From Bacillus sp. FJAT-27251 (lineage in GTDB: Bacteria; Bacillota; Bacilli; Bacillales; Cytobacillaceae), in contig NZ_LIGG01000001.1 in the NCBI RefSeq assembly GCF_001273925.1, forward strand, positions 1,209,358 through 1,250,034: DNA of 40,677 nt, in the 5' to 3' direction. Numbering within the stretch: the stretch's first letter is position 1; the number at the start of each line of letters is the position of its first letter. The notes under the pieces are model-generated. The model did not search any database and was not told where the DNA came from. It saw only the letters and a program-made list of their open reading frames with translations. Positions 7,707 to 18,953 of the stretch are shown here, in pieces. The translations under genes were made by a program, and so were the position numbers.

Positions 7707-8132
7707 GTGGCTAAAAAAGTAATTAAGATGGTTAAATTGCAAATCCCTGCTGGTAAAGCAAACCCAGCGCCGCCGGTTGGTCCTGCACTAGGTCAAGCAG
7801 GTGTGAACATCATGGGATTCTGTAAGGAGTTCAATGCTCGTACAGCTGATCAGGCTGGTTTGATCATTCCTGTAGAAATTACGGTATTTGAAGACCGTTC
7901 CTTTACATTTATTACGAAAACTCCTCCTGCTGCCGTTCTTTTGAAAGTAGCAGCTGGAATTCAGTCTGGTTCAGGTGAACCAAACCGTAATAAAGTAGCG
8001 ACAGTCAAGCGTGATAAAGTGCGCGAGATTGCTGAACAGAAAATGCCTGACCTGAACGCAGCAAGCGTTGAAGCAGCAATGCGCATGGTCGAAGGTACTG
8101 CACGCAGCATGGGTATCACTATTGAAGACTAA
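7707..8132 (+). CDS. rplK: 50S ribosomal protein L11
   Basis: Binds the GTPase-associated region of 23S rRNA and is needed for the RelA-dependent stringent response. I choose GTG 7707, which follows AAGGAGGTG (7692-7700) by a normal distance and gives 141 residues, the family length. The longer frame from 7650 has no support. The proline-rich stretch [20 protein letters not shown] is the L11 N-terminal signature, and the C-terminal RNA-binding domain ends in SMGITIED. It has its own promoter and is followed by rplA after a 118-base gap with a strong stem-loop. Confidence 0.97.
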   Translation: MAKKVIKMVKLQIPAGKANPAPPVGPALGQAGVNIMGFCKEFNARTADQAGLIIPVEITVFEDRSFTFITKTPPAAVLLKVAAGIQSGSGEPNRNKVATVKRDKVREIAEQKMPDLNAASVEAAMRMVEGTARSMGITIED

Positions 8133-8144
8133 TTGCTGATGCAA

Positions 8145-8197
8145 GGACATGGGGGTTGCGATGCTGACAAGTTTCACTCGCAACCTTTCATTTGTCC
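8145..8197 (+). promoter_or_regulatory. Two-tier stem-loop between rplK and rplA, possible L1 binding site
   Basis: GGTTGCGA (8154-8161) pairs perfectly with TCGCAACC (8178-8185), and GGACA (8145-8149) pairs with TGTCC (8193-8197) across an asymmetric internal loop. There is no T-run, so it is not a terminator. A stem with an internal loop just ahead of rplA is the sort of site L1 could bind to regulate its own translation, but this is inference. Confidence 0.5.
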
Positions 8198-8250
8198 GTT
8201 AAAAAGTGGGAGGTCTATCCGCTAAAACCACAATATAGGAGGAAATAAAA

Positions 8251-8949
8251 ATGGCTAAAAAAGGCAAAAAGTATCAAGAAGCCGCTAAGCTAGTAGATCG
8301 TTCGAAAGCTTATTCTATCCAGGAAGCAATCGAGCTTGCCAAAAAGACAAGCATCGTTAAATTTGACGCTACTGTTGAAGCAGCATTCCGTTTGGGCGTT
8401 GACCCTAAGAAAGCTGACCAGCAAATCCGTGGAGCGGTTGTCCTGCCAAACGGAACTGGTAAAACTCAGCGCGTCCTTGTTTTCGCTAAAGGCGACAAGG
8501 CTAAAGAAGCAGAAGCTGCTGGAGCAGACTATGTTGGCGATGCAGAGTACATCAACAAAATCCAGCAAGGCTGGTTCGAGTTTGATGTAATCGTAGCTAC
8601 ACCTGACATGATGGGTGAAGTTGGTAAGCTTGGCCGCGTATTGGGACCTAAAGGCTTAATGCCAAACCCTAAGACTGGCACTGTTACTTTTGATGTAACA
8701 AAGGCTGTTAACGAAATCAAGGCTGGTAAAGTTGAATACCGCGTTGATAAAGCTGGTAACATCCACGTTCCAATCGGAAAGGTTTCTTTCGAGGACCAAA
8801 AGCTTGTTGAAAACTTCAACACCATTTTCGATACAATGATGAAGGTTAAGCCAGCTGCTGCAAAAGGAACTTACATGAAGAACGTTGCCGTTTCCACAAC
8901 AATGGGACCTGGCGTTAAAGTAGATCCTGCTACAGCAACAGCAAAATAA
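8251..8949 (+). CDS. rplA: 50S ribosomal protein L1
   Basis: L1-stalk protein that assists E-site tRNA release and often represses its own mRNA. The protein is 232 residues, the normal length. It has the conserved [19 protein letters not shown] segment of the L1 family in its second half. The ATG at 8251 follows ATAGGAGG. It forms the distal gene of rplK-rplA. The gap to rplJ holds a separate promoter and the L10 leader. Confidence 0.97.
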   Translation: MAKKGKKYQEAAKLVDRSKAYSIQEAIELAKKTSIVKFDATVEAAFRLGVDPKKADQQIRGAVVLPNGTGKTQRVLVFAKGDKAKEAEAAGADYVGDAEYINKIQQGWFEFDVIVATPDMMGEVGKLGRVLGPKGLMPNPKTGTVTFDVTKAVNEIKAGKVEYRVDKAGNIHVPIGKVSFEDQKLVENFNTIFDTMMKVKPAAAKGTYMKNVAVSTTMGPGVKVDPATATAK

Positions 8950-8955
8950 TACCAA

Positions 8956-8985
8956 TTGACAAATTACAGCTGATTTATATATAAT
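8956..8985 (+). promoter_or_regulatory. Promoter for rplJ-rplL
   Basis: Perfect TTGACA (8956-8961) and perfect TATAAT (8980-8985) with an 18-base spacer, just downstream of rplA. It initiates the L10 leader RNA. Confidence 0.85.
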
Positions 8986-9009
8986 AAATTCTGTTGTGAA
9001 AATAAAATA

Positions 9010-9130
9010 ACATTTGTACCGCAGACAGCAGGTGCCGAAAGGCTTAATCTCCTGCCGAGGTCATACGATAGATTTACAAGATACACTATTGTATACTCCC
9101 TCCATGTCTGTTTGACCTGGAGGTTTTTTA
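9010..9130 (+). promoter_or_regulatory. Ribosomal protein L10 leader
   Basis: This 5' leader matches the known L10 leader family in position and features. A conserved kink-like segment around 9022-9060 (CAGACAGCAGGTGCCGAAAGG then CCTGCCGAGG) forms the protein-binding stem. It is followed by a conditional terminator. In the known system the L10-L12 complex binds the leader and favours termination, keeping L10/L12 supply in balance. The boundaries are approximate. Confidence 0.85.
9099..9129 (+). terminator. Attenuator terminator of the L10 leader
   Basis: CCTCCA (9099-9104) pairs with TGGAGG (9118-9123) and is followed at once by six T (9124-9129). The structure precedes the rplJ ribosome binding site. 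Confidence 0.8.
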
Positions 9131-9168
9131 TTGCCTGGTATGAATGTAGATAAACAGGAGGTGTAAAG

Positions 9169-9669
9169 ATGAGCAGCGCTATCGAAACAAAGAAACAACT
9201 AGTTGGTCAGATTGCTGACCAGTTCAAAGCCAGCCAATCAACGATCATTGTTGACTACCGTGGTTTGACTGTTGGTGAGGTTACTGAACTTCGCAAACAG
9301 CTTCGTGAAGCAGGCGTAGAATTCAAAGTGTACAAGAACACAATGACTCGCCGTGCCGCTGAAGCTGCTGGTCTTGAGGGTCTGAACGATGTATTGACTG
9401 GACCGAATGCCATTGCATTCAGCACAGAAGATGTTATCGCTCCTGCGAAGATCCTTAATGAATTCGCGAAAAAGAACGAAGCACTTGAAATCAAAGCTGG
9501 TGTAATCGAAGGGAACGTTGCTTCTGTTGAGGAAGTTAAGGCTCTTGCAGAACTACCATCCCGCGAAGGCTTGCTTTCTATGCTACTCAGCGTGCTTCAA
9601 GCACCTATCCGCAATCTTGCTCTTGCTGCAAAAGCTGTTGCAGACCAAAAAGAAGAACAAGGCGCGTAA
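9169..9669 (+). CDS. rplJ: 50S ribosomal protein L10
   Basis: Base of the ribosomal stalk; its C-terminal helix carries L7/L12 dimers. The protein is 166 residues. The N-terminal globular part includes [20 protein letters not shown] and [16 protein letters not shown], both typical of L10. The C-terminal alanine-rich helix ([18 protein letters not shown]) is the L12-binding segment. The ATG follows CAGGAGGTG. It is translated together with rplL, 52 bases downstream, and regulated through the upstream leader. Confidence 0.97.
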   Translation: MSSAIETKKQLVGQIADQFKASQSTIIVDYRGLTVGEVTELRKQLREAGVEFKVYKNTMTRRAAEAAGLEGLNDVLTGPNAIAFSTEDVIAPAKILNEFAKKNEALEIKAGVIEGNVASVEEVKALAELPSREGLLSMLLSVLQAPIRNLALAAKAVADQKEEQGA

Positions 9670-9721
9670 GCTAGTATACGTTTAAACAATAAAACAACCA
9701 ACCAATAGGAGGAAATTAACA

Positions 9722-10087
9722 ATGACTAAAGAACAAATCATTGAAGCAGTTAAAAACATGACTGTTTTAGAACTAAATGACTTAGTAAAAGCTATCGAAG
9801 AAGAGTTCGGCGTAACAGCTGCTGCTCCTGTAGCAATGATGGGCGGAGCTGCTGGTGCAGACGCTGCTGCTGAGCAAACTGAATTTGATTTGGTACTTGC
9901 ATCTCCTGGAGACCAAAAAATCAAAGTTATCAAGGTTGTTCGTGAAATCACAGGCCTTGGTCTTAAAGAAGCGAAAGAACTTGTTGACAACACTCCAAAA
10001 GCTCTTAAAGAAGGCATTGCTAAAGAAGAAGCTGAAGAGCTTAAAGCTAAGCTTGAAGAAGTTGGAGCAAACGTTGAAGTTAAGTAA
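9722..10087 (+). CDS. rplL: 50S ribosomal protein L7/L12
   Basis: Multicopy acidic stalk protein that recruits translational GTPases. The protein is 121 residues: an N-terminal dimerisation domain, an alanine/glycine-rich hinge ([16 protein letters not shown]), and a C-terminal domain containing [20 protein letters not shown]. The ATG follows AATAGGAGGAAATT. Strong codon bias fits very high expression. A terminator follows immediately, which would reduce read-through to ybxB and rpoB. Confidence 0.98.
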   Translation: MTKEQIIEAVKNMTVLELNDLVKAIEEEFGVTAAAPVAMMGGAAGADAAAEQTEFDLVLASPGDQKIKVIKVVREITGLGLKEAKELVDNTPKALKEGIAKEEAEELKAKLEEVGANVEVK

Positions 10088-10095
10088 TAAACCTG

Positions 10096-10126
10096 AAAAA
10101 AGCTCGCTGACAAGCGGGCTTTTTTT
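10096..10126 (+). terminator. Terminator after rplL
   Basis: AGCTCGC (10101-10107) pairs with GCGGGCT (10114-10120, one G-U pair) around TGACAA, with A-run before and seven T after. Confidence 0.85.
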
Positions 10127-10177
10127 GGCTAATGAAAAGTATAAGTGCAACTACGCCTCTGTCTACGCCCTTAGGGG

Positions 10178-10203
10178 CTTGCCAATCGGCGAGTTTTCTT
10201 TAC
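10178..10203 (+). terminator. Second terminator-like hairpin after rplL
   Basis: CTTGCC (10178-10183) pairs with GGCGAG (10188-10193) around AATC and is followed by TTTTCTTT. A smaller GCCC-GGGC hairpin lies just before. The surrounding segment (about 10143-10200) has the look of a dispersed intergenic repeat, but only one copy is in this window. Confidence 0.45.
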
Positions 10204-10291
10204 CTGTTCAAAAATAGCATTTCCTGCACCGGATGACGGTGTTCCCCAACCCTATGACTGCAATTGAAGCCCTTGCCTGGAGGTGGCTGTT

Positions 10292-10912
10292 ATGACAAAT
10301 CACTATTACTCAAAGAAACCGGGAACGGAGAGTGCGCCTGCGTACTGGGATTTCAACCTCAAGGGGCATAAGTTCCGGTTTAAGACGGATAGCGGCGTGT
10401 TTTCCAAGAAGGAAGTTGATTTTGGCTCCCGGCTGCTGATCGAATCCTTTGAATATACACATGACGGAGGAAAAATCCTTGATGTCGGCTGCGGGTATGG
10501 ACCCATCGGGCTTTCCATCGCCAAGGCATATCCGGATGCAGTGGTTCATATGGTGGATGTCAACGAAAGAGCGCTTGGCCTTGCAAAGGAAAATGCAGCC
10601 CAGAATGCCGTGGAAAATGTAAGGATTTATGAAAGTGACCGGCTGCTTCAGGTAGATGGCGGGCCATTTCAGGCGATCCTGACAAATCCGCCAATCAGGG
10701 CCGGCAAAAATATCGTTCACGATATCTTTGAGCAAAGCGTGGACCATTTGTGTGCCGGTGGAGAATTATGGGTAGTTATCCAAAAGAAACAAGGTGCTGC
10801 ATCTGCCATTGCCAAGCTTGAGGAGTTATTTGCCCGTGTGGATGTGGTAGAGAAAAAGAAAGGGTATTTTATAATAGCAGCTAAAAAAGTTGACGACGAA
10901 AAAACGCTATGA
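10292..10912 (+). CDS. ybxB: RsmC-like class I methyltransferase (YbxB)
   Basis: Probable S-adenosylmethionine-dependent rRNA guanine-N2 methyltransferase. I choose ATG 10292 after TGGAGG (10278-10283); this gives 206 residues. Motif I is ILDVGCGYGPIGL and motif IV is LTNPPIRAGK, the NPPF/NPPI pattern seen in N2-guanine and related methylases. The ending GYFIIAAKK is typical of the family. B. subtilis has the homologue in the same place between rplL and rpoB. The actual substrate is unproven. Confidence 0.88.
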   Translation: MTNHYYSKKPGTESAPAYWDFNLKGHKFRFKTDSGVFSKKEVDFGSRLLIESFEYTHDGGKILDVGCGYGPIGLSIAKAYPDAVVHMVDVNERALGLAKENAAQNAVENVRIYESDRLLQVDGGPFQAILTNPPIRAGKNIVHDIFEQSVDHLCAGGELWVVIQKKQGAASAIAKLEELFARVDVVEKKKGYFIIAAKKVDDEKTL

Positions 10913-10950
10913 TAATATTATAAAATGCCAATAGATTAGTTTTCTCTATT

Positions 10951-10978
10951 TTGCTAAAAAAAACGTTTTGAGTATAAT
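10951..10978 (+). promoter_or_regulatory. Promoter for rpoB-rpoC
   Basis: TTGCTA (10951-10956), 16 bases and TATAAT (10973-10978). It leaves a leader of about 150 bases before rpoB. The leader is AT-rich and I see no named riboswitch in it. Confidence 0.55.
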
Positions 10979-11133
10979 TTTGGGTAATTAGGGAAAACTA
11001 ACAAAATAATTGTTCGTTGTAGAAAATGTGGTTTTTGGACGTGAAAACCCTTTTTCTTTTTGTCTTATGAATGTTTAGCATCAAAAGAACACGAATAGTG
11101 GAATAATTACGCTTGATTTGAGGGGTGAATCAG

Positions 11134-14100
11134 TTGACAGGTCAACTAGTTCAGTATGGACGGCACCGCCAGCGAAGAAGTTATGCAAGAATCAGTGAAG
11201 TATTGGATCTGCCAAATTTAATAGAAATTCAAACGGCGTCCTATCAGTGGTTCCTTGATGAAGGGCTTCGTGAAATGTTCCAGGATATTTCTCCAATTGA
11301 AGACTTCACAGGCAACTTGTCGCTGGAATTTATTGATTACAGTCTTGCCGAACCAAAATATCCAGTGGAAGAATCCAAGGAGAGAGATGTTACTTACTCT
11401 GCTCCATTACGAGTGAAGGTCCGCCTTGTTAACAAAGAAACGGGTGAGGTAAAGGATCAGGACGTCTTTATGGGCGACTTCCCTCTTATGACGGAAACTG
11501 GAACTTTCGTTATCAATGGGGCCGAAAGGGTTATCGTATCCCAGTTAGTGCGTTCTCCAAGCGTATACTACAGCGGGAAAATGGACAAAAACGGGAAAAA
11601 GGGCTTTTCAGCCACAGTCATCCCGAACCGCGGCGCCTGGCTTGAATATGAAACTGATGCGAAAGACGTTGTATATGTAAGGATTGATCGTACGAGGAAG
11701 CTCCCTGTTACGGTTCTTTTGCGTGCTCTAGGATTTGGATCAGACCAGGAAATCATCGATTTGATCGGTGACAATGAATATATTCGCAATACGCTTGAGA
11801 AGGACAACACGGAAAGCACAGAGAAAGCATTGCTTGAAATCTATGAGCGTCTCCGTCCAGGTGAGCCGCCTACAGTGGATAATGCCAAAAGTCTGCTTGT
11901 TTCCAGATTCTTTGATCCGAAAAGGTATGACCTTGCAAGTGTAGGCCGCTATAAAATAAATAAAAAGCTTCATATTAAAAACCGCCTGTTCGGCCAGAAG
12001 CTGGCTGAAACACTGGTAGACCCTGAAACAGGGGAAATCATTGCGGAAAAAGGTACCACCCTTGACCGCCGTACGCTCGACCGGCTGATTCCAAGCCTTG
12101 AAAAAGACGTAGGATTTGGGACCCACAGACCTGTCGGCGGTGTGGTGGAAGATGACATTTTGCTTCAAACTATCAAAATCTATGCACCTAATGACGAAGG
12201 CGAGAAGGTAATCAACGTCATTGGGAATGCCTATGTGGAAGAGCCGGTTAAAAATATTACTCCGGCAGATATCATCGCGTCCATCAGTTATTTCTTCAAC
12301 CTGCTGCATGGTGTTGGTGATACGGATGATATCGACCACCTGGGCAACAGACGTCTGCGTTCCGTTGGCGAACTGCTTCAAAACCAGTTCCGAATCGGTC
12401 TTTCCAGGATGGAGCGTGTGGTTCGTGAAAGGATGTCCATTCAGGATACTAACACAATTACACCGCAGCAGCTGATTAATATCCGCCCTGTCATCGCTTC
12501 AATCAAAGAGTTCTTTGGAAGCTCCCAGCTTTCCCAATTCATGGACCAGACAAATCCGCTTGCCGAGCTTACTCATAAGCGCCGTCTGTCTGCATTGGGG
12601 CCAGGTGGATTGACACGTGAACGTGCCGGTTTTGAAGTGCGTGACGTTCACTACTCCCACTATGGACGCATGTGTCCGATTGAAACGCCTGAAGGGCCGA
12701 ACATTGGTCTGATCAACTCGCTGTCGTCCTTTGCGAAAGTAAACCGTTTTGGGTTCATTGAAACTCCATACCGGAGGGTCGACCCAGAGACAGGATTGGT
12801 CACATCTCATTTTGATTATTTGACCGCTGATGAAGAAGATAATTATGTCGTTGCCCAGGCGAATGCAGTGCTGTCTGAAGAAGGAGCCTTTGTGGATGAC
12901 ATGGTTGTCGCCCGTTTCCGCGGCGAGAACACGGTCGTGCCGCGCGAGCGCGTCGACTACATGGACGTATCTCCTAAACAGGTTGTATCTGCTGCGACAG
13001 CATGTATTCCGTTCCTTGAAAATGATGACTCCAACCGCGCCCTGATGGGAGCGAACATGCAGCGTCAGGCTGTTCCATTGATGCAGCCGGAAGCCCCGCG
13101 TGTCGGTACAGGTATGGAGCACGTTTCCGCCAAGGATTCAGGAGCTGCTGTCATCTGCAAGCATGAAGGAATCGTTGAACATGTGGAAGCCCGCGAAGTA
13201 TGGGTGCGCCGCGTCATGAATGTTGACGGCCAGGAGGTCAAAGGTGACCTTGATAAATACAGGCTGCTGAAATTCATCCGTTCCAACCAGGGTACTTGCT
13301 ACAACCAGCGCCCAATCGTCAGTGTCGGCGACCATGTGGCGAAGGGAGAAATCCTTGCCGATGGCCCGTCCATGGAAAAAGGGGAACTTGCCCTTGGCCG
13401 CAACGTACTGGTTGCCTTCATCAACTGGGATGGCTATAACTATGAAGATGCGATCATCATGAGTGAACGCCTTGTAAAAGACGATGTGTACACATCGATC
13501 CATATAGAAGAATATGAATCAGAGTCCCGCGATACGAAATTGGGGCCTGAAGAAATCACCCGTGACATCCCGAATGTCGGGGAAGATGCGCTCCGCAACC
13601 TTGATGAGCGCGGCATCATCCGCATTGGGGCCGAGGTGAAGGACGGCGACCTGCTTGTTGGTAAGGTCACTCCAAAAGGTGTAACCGAACTGACAGCCGA
13701 AGAACGCCTGCTGCATGCCATCTTTGGAGAGAAGGCAAGGGAAGTCCGAGACACTTCTCTTCGCGTCCCTCATGGCGGCGGCGGAATCGTCCTGGATGTC
13801 AAAGTCTTCAACCGTGAAGATGGAGACGAATTGCCGCCGGGTGTCAACCAGCTTGTCCGCGTTTATATCGTTCAGAAGCGTAAGATTTCCGAAGGGGATA
13901 AAATGGCGGGACGCCACGGAAACAAAGGGGTTATTTCCCGAATCCTGCCTGAAGAGGATATGCCTTACCTTCCGGATGGCACGCCAGTTGATATCATGCT
14001 GAATCCATTGGGAGTACCTTCACGGATGAACATCGGGCAGGTGCTTGAGCTTCACCTTGGCATGGCTGCCAGAAGTCTTGGCATCCATGTGGCATCGCCG

Positions 14101-14694
14101 GTATTCGATGGTGCAACGGAAGAAGATGTGTGGTCAACGATTGAGGAAGCAGGCATGGCCCGCGATGCGAAAACCGTCCTTTATGACGGACGTACCGGAG
14201 AGCCGTTCGACAACCGGGTATCGGTAGGCGTCATGTATATGATCAAGCTTGCCCACATGGTTGACGATAAGCTTCATGCCCGTTCTACAGGACCATACTC
14301 CCTTGTTACGCAGCAGCCGCTTGGCGGTAAAGCCCAATTCGGCGGCCAGCGTTTTGGGGAGATGGAAGTATGGGCCCTTGAAGCCTACGGTGCCGCCTAT
14401 ACGCTGCAGGAAATCCTGACAGTCAAGTCGGATGACGTTGTCGGCCGTGTTAAAACCTATGAAGCGATTGTCAAAGGGGAAAATGTCCCTGAACCAGGCG
14501 TGCCTGAGTCCTTCAAGGTATTGATGAAAGAACTTCAGAGTCTTGGTATGGATGTCAAAATCCTTTCAGGCGATGAAAAAGAGATTGAAATGCGCGACTT
14601 CGATGATGATGAAGACTTGCAGCATAGCGAATCATTAACGATTGCTCCGGAACCAGAGGATCTTGATTCTGAAAAAGTAGGATCAAAGGAATAA
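11134..14694 (+). CDS. rpoB: RNA polymerase beta subunit
   Basis: Catalytic core subunit of RNA polymerase. I choose TTG 11134, preceded by GAGGGGTG (11120-11127); it gives [17 protein letters not shown], the Bacillus N terminus, and 1186 residues. A GTG at 11125 is part of the binding site. The rifampicin-pocket segment [26 protein letters not shown] has the sensitive-type residues D471, H481 and S486. The acidic C-terminal tail ([11 protein letters not shown]) is a Firmicutes trait. The short gap to rpoC contains a stem-loop without a T-run, so the two are cotranscribed. Confidence 0.99.
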   Translation: MTGQLVQYGRHRQRRSYARISEVLDLPNLIEIQTASYQWFLDEGLREMFQDISPIEDFTGNLSLEFIDYSLAEPKYPVEESKERDVTYSAPLRVKVRLVNKETGEVKDQDVFMGDFPLMTETGTFVINGAERVIVSQLVRSPSVYYSGKMDKNGKKGFSATVIPNRGAWLEYETDAKDVVYVRIDRTRKLPVTVLLRALGFGSDQEIIDLIGDNEYIRNTLEKDNTESTEKALLEIYERLRPGEPPTVDNAKSLLVSRFFDPKRYDLASVGRYKINKKLHIKNRLFGQKLAETLVDPETGEIIAEKGTTLDRRTLDRLIPSLEKDVGFGTHRPVGGVVEDDILLQTIKIYAPNDEGEKVINVIGNAYVEEPVKNITPADIIASISYFFNLLHGVGDTDDIDHLGNRRLRSVGELLQNQFRIGLSRMERVVRERMSIQDTNTITPQQLINIRPVIASIKEFFGSSQLSQFMDQTNPLAELTHKRRLSALGPGGLTRERAGFEVRDVHYSHYGRMCPIETPEGPNIGLINSLSSFAKVNRFGFIETPYRRVDPETGLVTSHFDYLTADEEDNYVVAQANAVLSEEGAFVDDMVVARFRGENTVVPRERVDYMDVSPKQVVSAATACIPFLENDDSNRALMGANMQRQAVPLMQPEAPRVGTGMEHVSAKDSGAAVICKHEGIVEHVEAREVWVRRVMNVDGQEVKGDLDKYRLLKFIRSNQGTCYNQRPIVSVGDHVAKGEILADGPSMEKGELALGRNVLVAFINWDGYNYEDAIIMSERLVKDDVYTSIHIEEYESESRDTKLGPEEITRDIPNVGEDALRNLDERGIIRIGAEVKDGDLLVGKVTPKGVTELTAEERLLHAIFGEKAREVRDTSLRVPHGGGGIVLDVKVFNREDGDELPPGVNQLVRVYIVQKRKISEGDKMAGRHGNKGVISRILPEEDMPYLPDGTPVDIMLNPLGVPSRMNIGQVLELHLGMAARSLGIHVASPVFDGATEEDVWSTIEEAGMARDAKTVLYDGRTGEPFDNRVSVGVMYMIKLAHMVDDKLHARSTGPYSLVTQQPLGGKAQFGGQRFGEMEVWALEAYGAAYTLQEILTVKSDDVVGRVKTYEAIVKGENVPEPGVPESFKVLMKELQSLGMDVKILSGDEKEIEMRDFDDDEDLQHSESLTIAPEPEDLDSEKVGSKE

Positions 14695-14712
14695 GTGAAA
14701 TTATGGGTGGGG

Positions 14713-14744
14713 AAAGCCGGCAGCTGGCAAGGCTGCCCGGCTTT
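14713..14744 (+). other. Stem-loop between rpoB and rpoC
   Basis: 14713-14724 (AAAGCCGGCAGC) pairs with 14732-14744 (GCTGCCCGGCTTT) around a 7-base loop, with one bulged C. No T-run follows, so termination is unlikely. It may be an mRNA processing or stabilising element in the 135-base gap. Confidence 0.5.
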
Positions 14745-14829
14745 CAATCCTGCCAGGCTGCTTTTTGAGAGAGGCTGGCTGATGATTTCACTACGGGTAA
14801 AACCCTAGATTAAAAGGGAGGTAGGCCCC

Positions 14830-17800
14830 TTGCTGGATGTCAATAATTTTGAATATATGAAGATTGGCCTCGCTTCGCCGGATAAAATCCGTTCATGGTC
14901 ATTTGGTGAAGTAAAGAAGCCAGAAACAATCAACTATCGTACTTTGAAGCCGGAAAAAGATGGCTTGTTCTGCGAACGCATCTTCGGTCCTACTAAGGAC
15001 TGGGAATGCCATTGCGGAAAATACAAACGCGTCCGCTATAAAGGCGTCGTCTGTGACCGGTGCGGAGTGGAAGTCACACGTGCGAAGGTCCGCCGTGAAC
15101 GTATGGGTCATATCGAATTGGCTGCTCCCGTTTCACATATTTGGTATTTCAAAGGAATACCAAGCAGAATGGGGCTTGTGCTCGATATGTCGCCTCGTGC
15201 CCTCGAAGAAGTTATTTACTTCGCGTCCTATGTAGTGACAGAAACAGGCGATACGGCTCTTGAAAAGAAGCAGCTTTTATCGGAAAAGGAATACCGTGCA
15301 TACCGCGACAAATACGGAAACAAGTTCCAGGCGGGCATGGGTGCGGAAGCGATCAAGAAGCTTCTCTCCGATATCGACCTCGACAAGGAAGTCGATGCGC
15401 TGAAAGAAGAACTGAAGACAGCACAGGGTCAGCGCCGTACGCGTGCGATCAAGCGTCTTGAAGTACTGGAGGCGTTCCGCAACTCCGGAAATGAGCCTTC
15501 ATGGATGATTCTTGATGTACTTCCAGTCATTCCTCCTGAATTGCGTCCAATGGTACAGCTTGACGGCGGCCGTTTTGCGACATCCGATCTGAATGATTTG
15601 TATCGCCGGGTCATCAACCGGAACAACCGTCTAAAGCGCCTTTTGGACCTTGGTGCTCCGAGCATCATCGTCCAGAACGAAAAAAGGATGCTTCAGGAAG
15701 CCGTTGACGCCCTGATTGATAATGGCCGCCGCGGCCGTCCGGTAACCGGACCAGGAAACCGTCCGTTAAAATCCCTTTCCCATATGCTGAAAGGGAAACA
15801 AGGGCGCTTCCGCCAAAACTTGTTAGGAAAGCGTGTCGACTACTCCGGCCGTTCGGTTATTGTCGTCGGACCAAACTTGAAAATGTACCAGTGCGGACTT
15901 CCAAAAGAAATGGCGCTGGAGCTGTTCAAGCCATTTGTCATGAAGGAACTTGTCCAAAAAGGACTTGCCCATAATATAAAATCGGCCAAGCGCAAGATTG
16001 AAAGAGTCCAGCCTGAGGTATGGGATGTGCTTGAAGATGTCATCAAGGAGCATCCGGTTCTGCTTAACCGTGCCCCAACTCTTCACAGACTTGGAATCCA
16101 GGCGTTCGAACCAACCCTTGTCGAAGGCCGCGCAATCCGCCTTCATCCGCTTGTGTGTACTGCGTACAACGCCGACTTCGATGGTGACCAGATGGCCGTC
16201 CACGTGCCGCTGTCAGCTGAAGCCCAGGCAGAAGCACGCTTGCTGATGCTAGCGGCGCAAAACATCCTGAACCCTAAGGATGGAAAGCCTGTTGTAACGC
16301 CATCCCAGGATATGGTCTTGGGTAACTATTATCTTACCCTTGAAAGGGAAGGCGCTGTTGGCGAGGGCATGATCTTCAAGGATACCAATGAAGCGCTGCT
16401 TGCTTACCAGAATGGCTATGCCCATCTTCATACAAGGGTAGCTGTCCATGCCGGTTCACTTGGCAACCAGACCTTTACGGAAGAGCAAAACGGACAGTTG
16501 CTGCTGACAACTGTCGGGAAGCTGATCTTCAATGAAATTTTGCCGGCTTCATTCCCGTATATCAATGAGCCAACCAAAACGAATCTTGAAGAAAAGACTC
16601 CTGAGAAATATTTTGTTCCAAAAGGTGCGGACGTCAGGGAGATTATTAAAGGTATGCCGCTTGTCGATCCTTTCAAGAAGAAGATTCTTGGAAACATCAT
16701 TGCGGAAGTCTTTAAGAAATTCCAGATAACCGAAACATCAAAAATGCTCGACCGCATGAAAGACCTTGGTTTCCGTTTCTCATCCAAGGCTGGAATTACA
16801 GTTGGTGTGGCGGACATCGTGGTCTTGGGCGAAAAAGAGCAGATCATCAATGATGCACAAACGAAAGTCGATAATGTCATGAAGCAATTCAGACGTGGTC
16901 TGATCACAGAAGATGAGCGATATGACCGGGTTATCTCCATTTGGAGTGCAGCGAAAGATACAATTCAGTCCAAATTGATGAAGTCCTTGAGCAAAACAAA
17001 CCCAATCTTCATGATGAGCGACTCCGGTGCCCGTGGTAATGCATCGAACTTCACTCAGCTTGCAGGGATGCGCGGCCTGATGGCCAACCCGGCTGGACGG
17101 ATTATCGAACTTCCTATCAAGTCCAGCTTCCGTGAGGGATTGACGGTATTGGAATACTTCATCTCGACGCACGGTGCGCGTAAAGGTCTTGCCGATACGG
17201 CTCTTAAAACGGCTGACTCCGGTTATCTGACACGACGCCTTGTTGATGTTGCCCAGGATGTCATTGTACGTGAAGACGACTGCGGCACAGACAGAGGCCT
17301 TGATGTAAGGGCGTTGCGTGATGGCACGGAAATCATCGAGCCGCTTGATGAGCGTCTGGTTGGGCGCTATGCAAGGAAAACAATCAAACATCCGGAAACA
17401 GGTGCTGTTCTCGTCGAGGAAAATGGCCTGATTACGGAAGATTTAGCTGTTGAAATCACCGAAGCCGGCATTGAAGAAGTCTGGATCCGATCCGCCTTCA
17501 CATGTAATACCCGTCATGGCGTATGTAAAAAATGTTATGGCCGCAACCTTGCGACAGGCCAGGAAGTGGAAGTCGGCGAAGCGGTCGGAATCATTGCTGC
17601 CCAGTCCATTGGTGAGCCAGGTACTCAGTTGACAATGCGTACTTTCCATACCGGTGGTGTTGCAGGTGACGATATTACCCAAGGTCTTCCGCGTATCCAG
17701 GAATTGTTTGAGGCCCGTAATCCAAAAGGCCAGGCCGTCATTTCCGAAATCAGCGGTGTTGTTGTCGGAATCAATGAAGGCCGTGACCGCCAGCATGAAA

Positions 17801-18429
17801 TCGTGGTACAAGGTGAAGTGGAATCACGGACATACACTGCTCCATATACAGCAAGGCTGAAAGTGGCAGTAAACAGCCAGGTTGAGCGCGGCCAGGAACT
17901 CACGGAAGGCTCCATCGATCCGAAGGAACTTCTGAGGGTGAAGGACGTTAAATCTGTTCAGGAATACCTGCTTCGCGAAGTGCAAAAAGTTTACCGCATG
18001 CAAGGTGTAGAAATCGGTGACAAGCACGTTGAAGTCATGGTGCGCCAGATGATGAGGAAAATCAGGGTCATCGATGCCGGTGAAACGGAAGTTCTTCCAG
18101 GCACCCTGCTTGAAATCCATCAGTTTACAGATGCCAACCGCAAGGCTCTTCTTGAAGGGAAATTGCCTGCGACCGGACGCCCGGTGCTTCTGGGAATCAC
18201 AAAGGCATCCCTGGAAACAGATTCCTTCCTGTCTGCTGCTTCCTTCCAGGAAACAACGAGGGTCCTGACAGATGCAGCAATCAAGGGCAAGCGCGACGAA
18301 CTCCTGGGATTGAAGGAAAACGTCATTATTGGAAAACTTGTTCCAGCCGGTACTGGCATGCAGCGCTATCGCAGAGCAGAACCAGTATTAACGGATGAGA
18401 CAGCTGAAGACACTGTGACCGTAGAGTAG
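14830..18429 (+). CDS. rpoC: RNA polymerase beta-prime subunit
   Basis: Largest core subunit, carrying the active-site magnesium. The TTG start follows GGGAGGTAGG and gives 1199 residues, the B. subtilis length. The first zinc site is C60, C62, C75 and C78. NADFDGD, the catalytic triad of Asp, is at residues 447-453. The second zinc site is C818, C892, C899 and C902. The trigger-loop region contains [25 protein letters not shown]. There is no large lineage-specific insertion. A strong terminator follows, so the unit beginning at rpoB ends here. Confidence 0.99.
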   Translation: MLDVNNFEYMKIGLASPDKIRSWSFGEVKKPETINYRTLKPEKDGLFCERIFGPTKDWECHCGKYKRVRYKGVVCDRCGVEVTRAKVRRERMGHIELAAPVSHIWYFKGIPSRMGLVLDMSPRALEEVIYFASYVVTETGDTALEKKQLLSEKEYRAYRDKYGNKFQAGMGAEAIKKLLSDIDLDKEVDALKEELKTAQGQRRTRAIKRLEVLEAFRNSGNEPSWMILDVLPVIPPELRPMVQLDGGRFATSDLNDLYRRVINRNNRLKRLLDLGAPSIIVQNEKRMLQEAVDALIDNGRRGRPVTGPGNRPLKSLSHMLKGKQGRFRQNLLGKRVDYSGRSVIVVGPNLKMYQCGLPKEMALELFKPFVMKELVQKGLAHNIKSAKRKIERVQPEVWDVLEDVIKEHPVLLNRAPTLHRLGIQAFEPTLVEGRAIRLHPLVCTAYNADFDGDQMAVHVPLSAEAQAEARLLMLAAQNILNPKDGKPVVTPSQDMVLGNYYLTLEREGAVGEGMIFKDTNEALLAYQNGYAHLHTRVAVHAGSLGNQTFTEEQNGQLLLTTVGKLIFNEILPASFPYINEPTKTNLEEKTPEKYFVPKGADVREIIKGMPLVDPFKKKILGNIIAEVFKKFQITETSKMLDRMKDLGFRFSSKAGITVGVADIVVLGEKEQIINDAQTKVDNVMKQFRRGLITEDERYDRVISIWSAAKDTIQSKLMKSLSKTNPIFMMSDSGARGNASNFTQLAGMRGLMANPAGRIIELPIKSSFREGLTVLEYFISTHGARKGLADTALKTADSGYLTRRLVDVAQDVIVREDDCGTDRGLDVRALRDGTEIIEPLDERLVGRYARKTIKHPETGAVLVEENGLITEDLAVEITEAGIEEVWIRSAFTCNTRHGVCKKCYGRNLATGQEVEVGEAVGIIAAQSIGEPGTQLTMRTFHTGGVAGDDITQGLPRIQELFEARNPKGQAVISEISGVVVGINEGRDRQHEIVVQGEVESRTYTAPYTARLKVAVNSQVERGQELTEGSIDPKELLRVKDVKSVQEYLLREVQKVYRMQGVEIGDKHVEVMVRQMMRKIRVIDAGETEVLPGTLLEIHQFTDANRKALLEGKLPATGRPVLLGITKASLETDSFLSAASFQETTRVLTDAAIKGKRDELLGLKENVIIGKLVPAGTGMQRYRRAEPVLTDETAEDTVTVE

Positions 18430-18441
18430 AACTGTTTATAC

Positions 18442-18486
18442 AAATGCGGCACGTCCTGGTTAGTGGGAAGTGCCGCATTTTTCTTT
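18442..18486 (+). terminator. Terminator after rpoC
   Basis: AAATGCGGCAC (18442-18452) pairs perfectly with GTGCCGCATTT (18470-18480), followed by TTCTTTT. The 11-bp stem closes the rpoBC transcription unit. Confidence 0.92.
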
Positions 18487-18532
18487 TATGGTAGTGGTAA
18501 AAAACGGAAGAATAAATTTTTCAATGCGATTG

Positions 18533-18561
18533 TTGACATCCGCCACTCAAGGTGCTAATAT
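18533..18561 (+). promoter_or_regulatory. Promoter for rplGB-rpsL-rpsG-fusA
   Basis: Perfect TTGACA (18533-18538), 17 bases, then TGC-TAATAT with the -10 at 18556-18561. A near-consensus sigma-A promoter with extended -10, directly after the rpoC terminator. Confidence 0.85.
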
Positions 18562-18602
18562 AGCAAAGGTGCTCCTATTTACCAGATGCTTTGGAGGATA
18601 TC

Positions 18603-18851
18603 ATGTCTTATGAAAAAGTATCGCAGGCGAAACACTTTGTTATAGGAACAAAGCAAACAGTGAAAGCTCTAAAGGCTGAAAAGGTGAAGGAATTAATCAT
18701 AGCCTTGGATGCCGATCCAACCATTACAGCATTGCTGAAAAAAACGGCTGTTGAGACAGGCGTAGAAATGGCCTTCGTTGATTCAAAGGCAAAACTCGGC
18801 AGAGCTTGCGGGATTCAAGTAGGAGCGGCAGCTGTAGCAATTTTAATGTAA
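18603..18851 (+). CDS. rplGB: L7Ae-family kink-turn RNA-binding protein (YbxF/RplGB)
   Basis: Small protein of 82 residues in the L7Ae/L30e fold. Its B. subtilis homologue binds kink-turn RNAs, though its role on the ribosome is minor. ATG 18603 follows TTGGAGGA; a TTG at 18591 lies inside that site. It contains FVIGTKQTVKALKAEKVKEL and ends with the AKLGRACGIQVGAAAVAIL signature of the family. It is the first gene of the str transcription unit here and is followed by rpsL after 102 bases. Confidence 0.95.
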   Translation: MSYEKVSQAKHFVIGTKQTVKALKAEKVKELIIALDADPTITALLKKTAVETGVEMAFVDSKAKLGRACGIQVGAAAVAILM

Positions 18852-18953
18852 AAAACTGTTTTTGTGGTGTAAGACTGCAAAGACTTTGTTTTTAGCAAAA
18901 AATGAACCACCTGGATGTGTGGGTCTACCAAAGAAGTGAAAGGAGGAAACAAA

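Noticed and set aside
11740-12381. 213-codon minus-strand frame inside rpoB
   Set aside because: A shadow of the rpoB reading frame; long antisense frames are common in biased coding sequence.
12490-12600. Rifampicin-resistance variant in rpoB
   Set aside because: The resistance-pocket residues are the ordinary sensitive ones.
14713-14744. Terminator between rpoB and rpoC
   Set aside because: The stem is strong, but CTTTCAAT instead of a T-run follows, and rpoC has no obvious promoter of its own.
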